Part shown: positions 1 through 8,693 of the stretch, one piece after another | How positions within the stretch are numbered: position 1 is the first letter of the stretch | How the letters are laid out: each line of letters opens with the position of its first letter | Assembly: GCF_006517175.1 (NCBI RefSeq) | Contig: NZ_CP041186.1 | Location: 5,669,074-5,733,073, forward strand | Length of the DNA stretch: 64,000 nucleotides | Direction: 5' to 3' | From: Persicimonas caeni | Lineage (GTDB): Bacteria > Myxococcota_A > Bradymonadia > Bradymonadales > Bradymonadaceae | Translations under genes and position numbers: made by a program | Notes under the pieces: model-generated | The model's database searches: none | What the model was told of the DNA's origin: nothing | What the model saw: only the letters and a program-made list of their open reading frames with translations

Positions 1-379
1 CGGGAAGATGGACGATGGGGACCAGCGAGAGCTGGCGAAGCTTGGGAACGATCTCGACGGCGGCGCGCACGCCGTCTCCGTGAAAACTCATCCCGGTCAT
101 CGAGTTGTGCGAAAACCCTTTGCAGCTCAGCTCCCCGGCCGTCGTCCCGGCCACGCCGCGTGCGCCGGTGGTCGAGTCGAGGGCGCGAGCGATGACCTTG
201 TCGTCATGGTCGCCCCCATAAAATACCATCGTCAACTTGGCGTGCTCGGCGTCGAGTTCGTCGAGAAGTGCGGTGACGGCACGCGCCGTATCCTCGATGG
301 CGTTGGCGGCCACCTTCACGCTGGCCTTTGGTTGTTGATCGCTCACAGTCTGTACGCTTGCATATGATTCGTCGCGCAT
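1..379 (-). CDS. FIST-domain sensor protein, N-terminal part (cut by left edge)
   Basis: The reading frame on the minus strand is open to the left edge, so only the first ~126 residues are seen. The segment TMVFYGGDHDDKVIARAL and the stretch GVAGTTAGELSCKGF are typical of the FIST N domain, a small-molecule-sensing module often tied to signal transduction. No transmembrane segment is visible in this part. The start is uncertain: ATG at 379 or GTG at 346 (VSDQQPKASVKV); neither has a good SD. The next gene upstream (CAP protein, same strand) ends 140 bp away. The family is fairly sure; any output domain lies outside the window. Confidence 0.72.
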   Translation of the reverse strand, partial: MRDESYASVQTVSDQQPKASVKVAANAIEDTARAVTALLDELDAEHAKLTMVFYGGDHDDKVIARALDSTTGARGVAGTTAGELSCKGFSHNSMTGMSFHGDGVRAAVEIVPKLRQLSLVPIVHLP

Positions 380-518
380 CCGCGGGCATGACCGTGCGGC
401 AGTCTGCACGGAGCCGCTCCCAAAGCGCCTCTCCAGTCAGATCAAACAAGATCGTGGTTGAGGTTATTCGCTTATTACGAATGGAAAGCGTGTCGTCAAG
501 CTCGGAAGTGAGGTGTTT

Positions 519-1871
519 TCAGGCTGCAGGCCGCGACGAGCGTCGACGATAGGCGAGCAGGCTGCCGAGGCCGACGAGAAGCGCCCAGCAGACACGGGAG
601 GGGGAGGGGCGCGCGTCTACACTCGTACAACCGCCCGAGGACGAACCCGCGCCGCCGGTGGGACCGGCGTCGACGCCGCCAACATCCGGCGCGCCGCCGC
701 AGCCGTCATCGACTTCGCCGTTGCAGTCATCGTCGAGGCCGTTGTCGCAGACCTCGGCCTCTTCGGGGAGCTCTTCGAGGCGGCACTCGCCGGTCCACTG
801 CGCGCCGATGCAGCGCTCGACGCCCGCTTCGCACACCCCGACGCCTTCGGTGCCCCAGGGGCCGGTGTAGCAGGGCCGGGTGTGGCCGGTCTCGCAGCTC
901 TGCCCGCTCGGCGAGCAGGTGTCGGCGGGGCGGTTTTGCGCGTAAAATGGGCAGTTGTCGGTCGCGCCGACGGCCACCCCGAAGCTGCCCTGGGAGGGGT
1001 AGACGTGCTCGTTGCCGTCGCCGTCGGTGACGTGGAAGTAGTAGCGATGACAGCCGGCCTCGAGCCCCAGGCTGGTCTCGAAGGCGCCGTGCTCGGGCTC
1101 GCCGTAGGCCAGGTCGAGCTCGTGGCACTCGCCGTCGACGATCGCCAAGATCGTCTGCGGCCCGCCGGTGCCCGGCTGGTAGTAGGTGATGCCGAAGGTG
1201 TGGTTGGTCTGGTTCTGGAAGTGAATGCCGTCGGCGGCGACGGGACGGCTTCCGCCGCCTGCGCCGAAGTCCTGCACCCAGCCCGTCTCGTAATTGCCGG
1301 GGCCGAGCAGGGTGTGCCCGCCGTTGTTGATATTGGCCCAGTGCCCCGACGAATGGATCCACCCGTCGACGGCGCCCTGGCCGCTCGGATACCCCTTGGC
1401 GGCGTTCTCGCCGCTGTAAACGCTGCTCCAGTAGCCGACGCGCTCCGACGAGGTGGTCGCCCCGCACGCGCCCGAGGGGCCGGCGCACTGGCCGCCTTCG
1501 TCGCCCGCCGCCTCCATGTCGCAGCACGAGGAGTGGTCCTCGCACCAGCAATTTTGATCGATGATGTGCTGGGCGTGAAACCGCGCCGCCTTCGACAGGT
1601 TCAGGTCGAAGGCGAGCGGCGGCGTCGGGTCGTAGGGCTCGTCGGGGTTGAAGGCGGTCGGCTCGGTGCGAGCGCGATTGGTCAGGTAGAGGACCACCCG
1701 CTCCGAGTAGCTCGGGTAACCGTCGCGCGGCAGGCCGAGCGCGAGCGTGCGCTCCTCGACCTCAGGTTGGGCCTGCAATGCAGGCGCTTCACTGCTTCCA
1801 CAGGCCCACGCGCCGAAGGGGAGGGCGGTCGAGAGGGCGAGGGCGGCAAGAAGGCGACGGTTCATCGACAT
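519..1871 (-). CDS. CAP-domain secreted protein with DNDCDG-type repeat and MYXO-CTERM-like tail
   Basis: 450 aa. The start is ATG 1871 (MSMNRRLL), with GGAG 10 nt upstream. The N-terminus is a signal sequence that may end in a lipobox-like AWAC (Cys24). Residues ~55-205 form a CAP/SCP (PF00188) domain: LTNRAR, the GENAAKG strand and HxxG elements are visible. A Cys-rich middle follows, then CDNGLDDDCNGEVDDGC, a MopE-type putative Ca/metal-binding repeat. The C-terminus is a Gly/Ser linker with GC, a hydrophobic stretch (ALLVGLGSLLAY) and RRRSSR, the tripartite layout of MYXO-CTERM surface-sorting signals. It is likely a surface-anchored protein of unknown role. It lies 4 bp downstream of the glycosylase gene on the same strand. 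Confidence 0.85.
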   Translation of the reverse strand: MSMNRRLLAALALSTALPFGAWACGSSEAPALQAQPEVEERTLALGLPRDGYPSYSERVVLYLTNRARTEPTAFNPDEPYDPTPPLAFDLNLSKAARFHAQHIIDQNCWCEDHSSCCDMEAAGDEGGQCAGPSGACGATTSSERVGYWSSVYSGENAAKGYPSGQGAVDGWIHSSGHWANINNGGHTLLGPGNYETGWVQDFGAGGGSRPVAADGIHFQNQTNHTFGITYYQPGTGGPQTILAIVDGECHELDLAYGEPEHGAFETSLGLEAGCHRYYFHVTDGDGNEHVYPSQGSFGVAVGATDNCPFYAQNRPADTCSPSGQSCETGHTRPCYTGPWGTEGVGVCEAGVERCIGAQWTGECRLEELPEEAEVCDNGLDDDCNGEVDDGCGGAPDVGGVDAGPTGGAGSSSGGCTSVDARPSPSRVCWALLVGLGSLLAYRRRSSRPAA

Positions 1872-1875
1872 GCGT

Positions 1876-2604
1876 TTACAGCTCCACTCCGACTTCACGG
1901 AGTTCATTTTCGGCCTGCTCGGCCCAGCCGCGGTTGGCCTTGGGGCTCGCCGGGCTCGGGTGCAGGATGCGTCCGATTACGGGTTTTTCGCCCTCGTAGC
2001 TCTTCAGGGCTTTTTTGACGCGCTTGGTGGCGAAGGCGCCCACGCCGATGACGTAGTCGGGCTCGAAGTAGTCGACGAGCTGGCGAAGCGCCTCGTCGCA
2101 CGGCTCGAACAACTCGCGGCGCTCGTCGGCCTTGAGCTTGTTGGGCGTGCGGTTCCGGCCGCTCTCTTCCAAGAAGAGAAGGGGGCAGTAGTTGTGCACG
2201 AAGTAGCGCTCGAAGAAGTTACTCGCCTCGCCATAGCGCTCGCGCGCCCAACCCCAGAGTCGCGAGCCGCTGACCTCGTTGCGCGGGCAGTCGAGCCCGT
2301 CGATAGGCCGCTTGGGGTGTTCGTTTTCGGGCTTGCCGACGGGTGCCTCGAGTCCCATCCACTCGCCGACGAAGTCGACGTCGCCAAAGGGCACGCCCGT
2401 CTGCGCCATGCCCCAGGGGCCGGGGTTCATGCCCACGAGCAGAACTTCGCGCGGCGTCTTCGCGCCGTAGGTCTCGAGGTAGGCGTCGTGCAGCGGTTTG
2501 GCGTACTCGAGCGGGTGATAGACGTCGGTGACCGGCTCGGCGAATTCCATCGAGGCGACCGCCTCTTGGAGCGCTTCGGAAATTTCGATGAGACGTGAAC
2601 TCAC
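1876..2604 (-). CDS. SMUG1-type uracil-DNA glycosylase (UDG family 3)
   Basis: 242 aa. The GTG start at 2604 (VSSRLIEI) sits 9 nt after GAGGAG; the frame stays open upstream to 2682, but that extension does not look like the family. Motif 1, GMNPGPWGMAQTGVPFG (residues 58-74), and motif 2, HPSPASP (about 215-221), are the two active-site motifs of SMUG1, which removes uracil and oxidised pyrimidines from DNA in base excision repair. The length matches bacterial SMUG1-like proteins (about 240 aa). The CAP-protein gene follows 4 bp downstream on the same strand, so the two may be co-transcribed although functionally unrelated. The identification is strong; the exact substrate range is inferred. 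Confidence 0.93.
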   Translation of the reverse strand: MSSRLIEISEALQEAVASMEFAEPVTDVYHPLEYAKPLHDAYLETYGAKTPREVLLVGMNPGPWGMAQTGVPFGDVDFVGEWMGLEAPVGKPENEHPKRPIDGLDCPRNEVSGSRLWGWARERYGEASNFFERYFVHNYCPLLFLEESGRNRTPNKLKADERRELFEPCDEALRQLVDYFEPDYVIGVGAFATKRVKKALKSYEGEKPVIGRILHPSPASPKANRGWAEQAENELREVGVEL

Positions 2605-2666
2605 AACCAATGACTCCTCACACAGGTGAACACGATTTTCGGTGCGTTCGATTCGCTCGATCCATA

Positions 2667-2704
2667 GCACGGCTGCCGTCATCTTGCATGGGCGGCAGCC
2701 GTGC
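2667..2704 (-). terminator. Perfect 12-bp hairpin after the Ig-repeat lipoprotein gene
   Basis: GCACGGCTGCCG (2667-2678) pairs perfectly with CGGCAGCCGTGC (2693-2704) across a 14-nt loop. It lies 27 bp past the stop of the minus-strand lipoprotein gene. No U-run follows on the minus strand, so it may be a processing or stability hairpin instead of a classical intrinsic terminator. Confidence 0.5.
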
Positions 2705-2730
2705 GGGTCGAGGAGAGCGCCAGGCGGGGC

Positions 2731-5700
2731 TCACTGTGCGGTGATGACGACGGTGTCCGAGTGGGTCGTGGTGCCGTCGTCGACGGTCAACTGCAGCTCG
2801 TAGGTGCCGGTCTTGTCGGCCACGAAGGTCGGCGACACGGCGTTGGCATCGCTGAGCGTGACGCCGGGGCCGCCGGGTTCGCTGGTGATGGTCCAGGTAT
2901 AGGTCAACGCGTCGCCGTCGACGTCGGCGCTGGCCGAGCCGTCGAGCTGGACGGTGTCGTTTTGGGCGACCGTCTGGTCGGCGCTGGCGTTGGCCACCGG
3001 CGCGTCGTTGACCGCCGTGACGGTGATTTGCACCCAGATCGAGCTCGTCCCGCCGCTGCCGTCGCTCACCGTGTAGGCGAAGGCGTCGGTGCCGTTGAAG
3101 TCGGCGTCGGGCTGATAGTCGATGGTGTCGTCACCCTTGATGGTCGCGGTGCCGTAGGCCGGCTGCAGGTCGATGGAGGCGACCGACAGCGTCAGGCTGT
3201 CGATGTCGGTGTCGTTGGCGAGCACGTCGATATTGACGAGCGTGTCCTCGTCGGTCGTGGCCGTTTCACTGACGGCCTCGGGGGCGTCGTTGACCGCGTT
3301 GATCGTGACGTCGACGCTCGCCGTCGCCGTGCTGGTGCCGTCGCTGACGTCGTAGGTGAACGAGTCGCTACCGTTGAAGTCGGCGTTGGGGGTGTAGGTG
3401 AGCGTGCCGTCGGCGTTGATCGTCACCGCGCCGTTGGTAGGCGTGCTCGTCGCCGTCACCGTCAGCGTGTCGCCGTCGATGTCGGTGTCGTTGGCGACGA
3501 CGTTGAAGGTCGTGCTCTGGTCCTCGTCGGTCGTGACGGCGTCGTTCGTGGCCGTCGGGGCGTCGTTCGCCGTGGTCACGTCGATCGCGACGGTGGCCGT
3601 GTCGCTCAGGGTCGCGTCGGAGACCGTGTAGGTGAAGCTGTCCGCTCCCACATAGTCGGCGTCGGGGGTGTAGGTGATCGTCTCGTCGCCGTTGACCGTG
3701 ACCGAGCCGTGGCTCGGCTGGGTGTCGATGGCGACGCTGAGGGTGTCTCCCTCGACGTCGGAGTCATTGGCGAGCACGTCGACGGTCACCGCGGTGTCCT
3801 CGACGGTGGTGTCAGCGTCGTCGGTCGCCACCGGCGCGTCGTTGACCGCGTTGACGGTCAACGAAACGGTCGCCGAGCCGCTGGCTCCGGCGCCGTCGGT
3901 GACCTTGAAGGTGAAGCTGTCGGACCCGTTGAAGTCAGCGTCGGGCACGTAGGTCACGTCGCCGGTGGCGGTGTCCAGCCCGGTCAACGTGCCATCTTTG
4001 GGCAGGGTGATCAGCGAATAGCTCAGGGTGTCGCCGTCGGGGTCGGTGCCGCTGAGCGTGAGCACCAGCGGGGTATCTTCGTCGGTCGACAGGGAGGCGG
4101 CCGTGGCGCTCGGGGCGTTGTTGGGCGCCGCGCTCGAGGTGACTTGGACGGCAGCGAGGCCTGTCTTGGCGTCGACGGTCGCGCGGATGAGCGTGTAGCC
4201 CGGCGCCTGGCCGGTGACCACGCCCTGGGTGTCGACCGATGCGATCGTGGCGTCGTCGCTCGACCAGGTGACCGTGCGACCCGACAGGGCGCTGCCGTCG
4301 ATGGCCAGCGGCGTAGCGCTCAACGTGGTGGTGTTGCCCTCTTCGACGGTGTCGAGCTGCGGGCTGACTTCGACGGCGGCCACCGCACGTTCGGTGACAG
4401 TGATATCGGCCGTGGCGGTCGCCGTGCCGCTGGTCGCCGAGATCGTGGCCGTTCCTCCGGCGGCCACCGCGGTGACCACGCCGTTGGCGTCGACGGTGGC
4501 AGTGGACTCGTCGGAGCTGGTGTAGGTGATCGTGCGGCCCTCGAGGATCGTGCCGTCGTTGGCGCGCACCGTGGCGTCGAGCGCCAGGGTCTGGGTTGCT
4601 TCGATGGAGGCGCTCTGCGGCTGCAAGTCGATCGTGTTGGCCGAGCGCGGGCTTACGTCGACCGTGGCGGTCGCGGTCGTGCCGTTGGCCGCGGTCGCCG
4701 TGATCGTGACTGTGTCGGGCCCGGTCAGGGTGGTGGTGCTCACGCCGAGCACGAGCCCGGTGCTGTCGACGATGGCGATGCTCGGGTCGGAGCTCGACCA
4801 GGTGACGAGCGCGTCGGTGATCGTGGTGCCGGAGCCGTCCTGGGCGCTGGCGCCGAGGTCGACGGTCTGACCCACTTCGATGCCGGCGGTGGCCGGCGAG
4901 ACGCTCAGCGAGGCGATTTGTCGGGGGGTGACGGTGATCGCGGCGCTCTTTTCGACGCCGTCGGCTTCGGCGGTGATGGCCACCGTACCCGGCGCGACGG
5001 CGGTGACGGTGCCGTTGGCGTCGACCGTGGCGATCGTGTCGTCGGAGCTCGTGTAGCTGATCGTCGGCCAGCTCAATTCACTGCCATCGTCGGCGAGTGC
5101 TCGTGCGCTGAGTGTGAGGGTCGCGTCGACCTCCACGCTCGCCGTCTGGGGGCTGAGCTCGATGGTGGAGACCGACGGGGGGACCACCGTGACGTCGGCG
5201 CTGGCTTGTACGCCATCGATCGAGGCCGTGATGGAGGTCGAGCCGCTCGCCACCGCGGTGACGGTGCCGTTGGCGTCCACTGAAGCGATCGCATCGTCGG
5301 CGCTCGCCCAGTCGAGGGTCGCGCCTTCGACGATCGCGTTATTCGAATCACGCACGGTCGCGGCGAGTGTGAAGGTGTCGCCTTCGGTCAACTCGACGGT
5401 GCTCGGCGTCAACTCGACGCTGGCGATGCCGGCCGGGCTGACGCTGACCGTCGTGGTCGCCTGCGCCGAGCCGCTCGTGGCGGTGATCGTGGCTGTTCCG
5501 GGGCTTATGGCGGTGACTTGGCCACTCGCGTCGACCACGGCAACCGTGGGCGCCTCGCTCGACCACGACACGGCGCGTCCGGTGAGCTCTTCGTCGTTCT
5601 CGTCGAGCACGGTAGCCGTCAGCGTGCCGGTCTCTCCGGGCTCCAGCTCGAGCAGCTGTGGGGCGATGACGACCGAGGCGGCGTCGACCTCCGAGACGGT

Positions 5701-6150
5701 GATCGTAGCCGTGTCGAACGAATTGCCGGCCGCGGCGACGATGATCGTCTTGCCGGGGGCCAGCGCCTCGACCACGCCCTCAGCGGTCACCGTGGCGACG
5801 CTCTCGTCGCTGGAGGTCCACTCGAGCTCGGCGTTGGCGACCACGCCGCCTTCGCCGTCGAGCGGGCTCGCCTGCAGCTGAATCTGCTCGCCGGGGGTGA
5901 GTTCGGCCGACTCGGGGCTCAACTCGACGTCGGCGACGAGCGTGTTGGGCGCGTCGCTAAAGCCGGCGTCGGCGATCGAGACACAATAGCCCTCGAGGCA
6001 CTGGGCGGCGCCTTCGCAGTCAGATTGCTGCGAGCAGCGCTTTCCCTCGAACGATCCTGAGTACTGACACCCGCTCAGAACGAGCGCGGCGGCACACAGC
6101 GATAGGAAAAGCGAATTGGGGCGGATCAATCTACGAATCGACTGCGACAT
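2731..6150 (-). CDS. Large lipoprotein with Ig-like (Big_2) and cadherin-like tandem repeats
   Basis: 1139 aa. ATG 6150 (MSQSIRRL) has GGGAG 5 nt upstream. The signal peptide ends in the lipobox LSGC, followed by a short Cys-rich module (CSQQSDCEGAAQCLEGYC). Next come about seven bacterial Ig-like Big_2 domains of about 85 aa, marked by SSDESVATV-type strands and TVTAVAPGT-type turns. Four cadherin-like/VCBS-type repeats of about 92 aa follow (each opening NDAP..., with VLANDSDVEGD and YTPDADF). The last domain is PKD-like (VQLDGSASADVDGD). It is probably an outer-membrane-anchored, surface-exposed stalk or adhesin; the ligand is unknown. Acidic DxDGD motifs suggest Ca-stabilised repeats. A monocistronic unit is likely, with a hairpin at 2667-2704. 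Confidence 0.88.
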   Translation of the reverse strand: MSQSIRRLIRPNSLFLSLCAAALVLSGCQYSGSFEGKRCSQQSDCEGAAQCLEGYCVSIADAGFSDAPNTLVADVELSPESAELTPGEQIQLQASPLDGEGGVVANAELEWTSSDESVATVTAEGVVEALAPGKTIIVAAAGNSFDTATITVSEVDAASVVIAPQLLELEPGETGTLTATVLDENDEELTGRAVSWSSEAPTVAVVDASGQVTAISPGTATITATSGSAQATTTVSVSPAGIASVELTPSTVELTEGDTFTLAATVRDSNNAIVEGATLDWASADDAIASVDANGTVTAVASGSTSITASIDGVQASADVTVVPPSVSTIELSPQTASVEVDATLTLSARALADDGSELSWPTISYTSSDDTIATVDANGTVTAVAPGTVAITAEADGVEKSAAITVTPRQIASLSVSPATAGIEVGQTVDLGASAQDGSGTTITDALVTWSSSDPSIAIVDSTGLVLGVSTTTLTGPDTVTITATAANGTTATATVDVSPRSANTIDLQPQSASIEATQTLALDATVRANDGTILEGRTITYTSSDESTATVDANGVVTAVAAGGTATISATSGTATATADITVTERAVAAVEVSPQLDTVEEGNTTTLSATPLAIDGSALSGRTVTWSSDDATIASVDTQGVVTGQAPGYTLIRATVDAKTGLAAVQVTSSAAPNNAPSATAASLSTDEDTPLVLTLSGTDPDGDTLSYSLITLPKDGTLTGLDTATGDVTYVPDADFNGSDSFTFKVTDGAGASGSATVSLTVNAVNDAPVATDDADTTVEDTAVTVDVLANDSDVEGDTLSVAIDTQPSHGSVTVNGDETITYTPDADYVGADSFTYTVSDATLSDTATVAIDVTTANDAPTATNDAVTTDEDQSTTFNVVANDTDIDGDTLTVTATSTPTNGAVTINADGTLTYTPNADFNGSDSFTYDVSDGTSTATASVDVTINAVNDAPEAVSETATTDEDTLVNIDVLANDTDIDSLTLSVASIDLQPAYGTATIKGDDTIDYQPDADFNGTDAFAYTVSDGSGGTSSIWVQITVTAVNDAPVANASADQTVAQNDTVQLDGSASADVDGDALTYTWTITSEPGGPGVTLSDANAVSPTFVADKTGTYELQLTVDDGTTTHSDTVVITAQ

Positions 6151-6501
6151 GCAAGCTCCCAAACTCGGTCGTTAGAGCACACCACTGGACGCGAGTATGT
6201 AATGCGAACGGAAAAATACAGTGTTGATGGTATCCCTTCCGTTCTTAGCCTTCAACAACGGAGCGAGCCAAGCGTCGTCGGCAGGGACGCCGCCGCTCTG
6301 GAGCCAAGGCTAGGACGTCTCGGTCAACCAAATTGACACGCCTGCTTTGTGCAGACTAAGCTGACGGCGTCGCCACCGCGAACACAACCGTTTTTTCGGG
6401 CACCCGCGTTCGAAACACAGGCGCAGTATCCTCCGTTGGGAGCGAATGCCTTTGCTGACGCTAGTCTAATATTGCTCCGCGCGCTTTCTCAGGAGGGCGT
6501 T
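6151..6501. promoter_or_regulatory. Divergent intergenic region, 351 bp
   Basis: No gene is seen here. It separates the minus-strand Ig-repeat lipoprotein from the plus-strand regulator and must hold both promoters. A TTGACA at 6333-6338 could be a -35 box for the plus strand, but the -10 at 16-17 bp spacing is poor (ACTAAG / CTAAGC). The frame of the regulator is open back to 6349, but the upstream codons look non-conserved and the AGGAGG at 6491-6496 fixes the start downstream. Confidence 0.4.
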
Positions 6502-7098
6502 TTGAGAACCATCCGCATTCTGATCATCGACGACGACAAAGATATCTGCGAGTACATGCAGTTACTCTTGTCACAGAGTGGCTATGAGGTCACCGCCGAG
6601 ACCGACGCTCGCGCGGCTCTCGAGTTGCTCAAGGAAGAAGAGTTCCACGTCGTCATCCTCGACATCATGATGCCGGAACTCAACGGCATGGAGCTATTGG
6701 AGCGCATCCGCGACTTCGACAGCGACATCGCCATCATCATCTTCACGGGCTACCCGTCGGTCGACACCGCGGTGACCTCGATGAAGTACAACGTCAGCGA
6801 CTACATCAAAAAGCCGTTCGACGTCGACGAGTTCAACCAGACGCTCGAAAAGATCTTGCGCGAAAAGGGGCTGTTGACCGACCCCGAAGAGCAGCTTCTG
6901 GCGACGATTGGCAAAAATATTCGTCGGATGCGCAAAGATCGCAACCTCACCCTCAAGCAGATGTCACGGCGAACGGGGCTGTCGGTCAGCTTGCTGTCCC
7001 AGATCGAGCGCGCCGAGTCGAGCGCGTCGGTCTCGAGCCTCTACAAGCTCGCCCGCGCCCTGGACGTCAAGCTCACCCAACTCTTCGGCGATTACTAA
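6502..7098 (+). CDS. Response regulator: receiver domain fused to XRE-type HTH
   Basis: 198 aa. TTG start at 6502, 5 nt after AGGAGG (6491-6496). Residues 4-120 are a CheY-like receiver: acidic pocket D10-D12, phospho-acceptor D54 in VILDIMMPELNG, T82 in IIFTGYPS and K104 in YIKKPF. Residues ~134-198 are an XRE/Cro helix-turn-helix (IGKNIRRMRKDRNLTLKQM, then SLLSQIERAESSAS). So it should be a phosphorylation-controlled DNA-binding protein. The receiver + XRE pairing is unusual beside OmpR, NarL or NtrC outputs. No histidine kinase gene is adjacent, so it is an orphan regulator. A GNAT gene follows after 5 bp and is likely co-transcribed. Confidence 0.9.
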   Translation: MRTIRILIIDDDKDICEYMQLLLSQSGYEVTAETDARAALELLKEEEFHVVILDIMMPELNGMELLERIRDFDSDIAIIIFTGYPSVDTAVTSMKYNVSDYIKKPFDVDEFNQTLEKILREKGLLTDPEEQLLATIGKNIRRMRKDRNLTLKQMSRRTGLSVSLLSQIERAESSASVSSLYKLARALDVKLTQLFGDY

Positions 7099-7103
7099 AT
7101 CCC

Positions 7104-7583
7104 ATGGTCCGTCCCGACGACTTGCACCTCGAGCGCCTGGCGCCCGAGCAGGTCCAACCGCTTCGCACCAAGATCTTGCGTCCTCACTTCGACGAGGGCG
7201 AATTGTGCGAGTTTGTGCAGGACCATCACCACGACACCGCCCATTACGGGATTGTCGATAGAGACTTCGACGTCCACGCCGTGGTGACCTACATCCACAA
7301 AGAGTGCCCCCACAAACCCGGCGTCGAGGCGCTGCAGCTTCGCGGCATGTGCGTCGACGAGCCGATGCAGCGCCGGGGCCTGGGCGAGCGCCTCCTGGAG
7401 GGCTCGCTCGGCCAGCTCGCCGTGCGGTTCCCGTCGGTCAAGATCGTGTGGTGCAATGCACGCACGAGCGCGGTCGAGTTTTACGAGAAGATGGGCTTCG
7501 AGAAGATCGGAGAGGTGTTCGAGGTCGACCGTATCGGCCCGCACGTCGTCATGTGGAAGACGCTGCCGGTGGCGTTGGCGTAA
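7104..7583 (+). CDS. GNAT-family N-acetyltransferase
   Basis: 159 aa. The ATG lies 5 bp after the stop of the receiver-XRE regulator, so an operon is likely. The acetyl-CoA binding motif A is QLRGMCVDEPMQRRGLGERLLEG (residues ~77-99, with the Q/RxxGxG/A-like QRRGLGERL). The C-terminal strand/helix NARTSAVEFYEKMGFEKIGEVFE is the typical GNAT motif B ending. No signal peptide, so cytoplasmic. The substrate cannot be told. It resembles small ElaA/YjcF-like acetyltransferases in size and layout. Confidence 0.85.
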   Translation: MVRPDDLHLERLAPEQVQPLRTKILRPHFDEGELCEFVQDHHHDTAHYGIVDRDFDVHAVVTYIHKECPHKPGVEALQLRGMCVDEPMQRRGLGERLLEGSLGQLAVRFPSVKIVWCNARTSAVEFYEKMGFEKIGEVFEVDRIGPHVVMWKTLPVALA

Positions 7584-7621
7584 TGGGTTGTGCTGACATT
7601 TTGGGTTTTCGACGGCAAGAT

Positions 7622-7639
7622 CCCAAGGCGAGCCTTGGG
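7622..7639. terminator. Hairpin between convergent genes
   Basis: CCCAAGGC at 7622-7629 pairs with GCCTTGGG at 7632-7639. It lies in the 108-bp gap between the GNAT gene (plus) and apaH (minus) and could serve either. No T-run is attached. Confidence 0.35.
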
Positions 7640-7691
7640 GCTGCACCGGCGCTGGCTCCGCGGGCAGCAAGCAGCCGCTCCGCATAGGCTC

Positions 7692-8507
7692 TCAGACCCG
7701 TTTGGGCATCTCGGAAGTCACCTGGAAGATCGCCTCGTCGTCCAGACGCATGGCGGTGAGCTTTCCTCCCCACACGCACCCACTATCCAAGCAGGCGACG
7801 CGCCCGACTTTGTGGACGCCGAGCGCCGACCAGTGCCCGAAGATGACCGTGTGGTCGCTCCAGGCGGGCTCGTCGGCTTCGAACCAGGGCCTGCGGTCCT
7901 CGGGCAGGTCTTCGATCGGACCGCTGAAGTCGAAGGCCATGCCTCCTTTGGGCTCGACCACCCGCAGGCGCGTCATCGCGTTGATGATCACGCGTAGCCG
8001 CTCGGCGCCGCTCCAGTCGTCGCGCCACTTGGTCGGTTTGTTGCCGTACATGTGCTCGAAAAACTCGCCCGGGCTGTCGCCCTGGAGCATCGCCTCGACC
8101 TCGCCCGACAGCGCCAGAGCCTGTTCGGCGGACCAGTCGGGCAACAGGGCGGCGTGGACCATCAGGTAACCGTCTGCGCGCCGCACCAGCGGCTGTCTGT
8201 GCAGCCAGCCGAGCAGATCGTCGCGGTCTTCGGCCTCAAAAATCGCTTCGAAGTTGTCCTTTTTGCGCATCTCTCGAGTGCCGGCGGCCACCGCGAGCAT
8301 ATGGAGGTCGTGATTGCCCAGAACTGTGGTCACCACGTCGTCGTGGTCGATGACCCAGCGAAGCGTCGCGAGGGGGTCGGGCCCGCCGTTGATCAGATCA
8401 CCTGTCAGCCACAACCGGTCGTGGGCCGGATCGAACTCGATGCGCTCCAACAGGCGTCCAAAGGTTTTGAAACATCCGTGAATGTCGCCGATTGCGTAAG
8501 TCGCCAT
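7692..8507 (-). CDS. apaH: Bis(5'-nucleosyl)-tetraphosphatase, symmetrical (ApaH)
   Basis: 271 aa. ATG 8507 (MATYAIGD) has GAGG a few bases upstream; the open frame reaches 8519, but MATY matches known ApaH N-termini. It carries the calcineurin-like phosphoesterase metal motifs GDIHG (7-11), GDLINGGPDP, GNHDLHML, and FGHWSALG with LDSGCVWGG near the end. ApaH splits Ap4A into two ADP and clears Np4A alarmones and Np4-capped RNA ends. The length is close to E. coli ApaH (280 aa). It is cytoplasmic and monocistronic; divergent from the cystathionine beta-synthase gene. Confidence 0.93.
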   Translation of the reverse strand: MATYAIGDIHGCFKTFGRLLERIEFDPAHDRLWLTGDLINGGPDPLATLRWVIDHDDVVTTVLGNHDLHMLAVAAGTREMRKKDNFEAIFEAEDRDDLLGWLHRQPLVRRADGYLMVHAALLPDWSAEQALALSGEVEAMLQGDSPGEFFEHMYGNKPTKWRDDWSGAERLRVIINAMTRLRVVEPKGGMAFDFSGPIEDLPEDRRPWFEADEPAWSDHTVIFGHWSALGVHKVGRVACLDSGCVWGGKLTAMRLDDEAIFQVTSEMPKRV

Positions 8508-8526
8508 ACTGCCTCGCATCCTGCAT

Positions 8527-8550
8527 CACGCCGCCCGCTCGCGCGGCGTG
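8527..8550. other. Perfect 8-bp hairpin in the apaH/cbs divergent gap
   Basis: CACGCCGC (8527-8534) pairs with GCGGCGTG (8543-8550) across 8 nt. It is in the 186-bp region between two divergent genes. It could be an operator or an mRNA leader hairpin of apaH; no known riboswitch core was recognised around it. Confidence 0.35.
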
Positions 8551-8693
8551 CATCATGAGGAACATTTCCACTGCCCGTAGCGGTTATCATACGGGAACGC
8601 TTGTGACCCTTGTCGATCCACACAAACCGGTGTTACGAATCGGGGCATCAGGGGCATTCCCTATGACATCCTTAACCCCGTGGAGTATCTAGC

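Noticed and set aside
2701-5283. 860-codon plus-strand frame opposite the Ig-repeat lipoprotein
   Set aside because: Repetitive GV/DR/RG-rich translation typical of an antisense frame in a GC-rich repeat gene; no SD or family.
8508-8693. SAM-type or other riboswitch before cbs
   Set aside because: Only a simple 8-bp hairpin; no conserved riboswitch core was found by eye.
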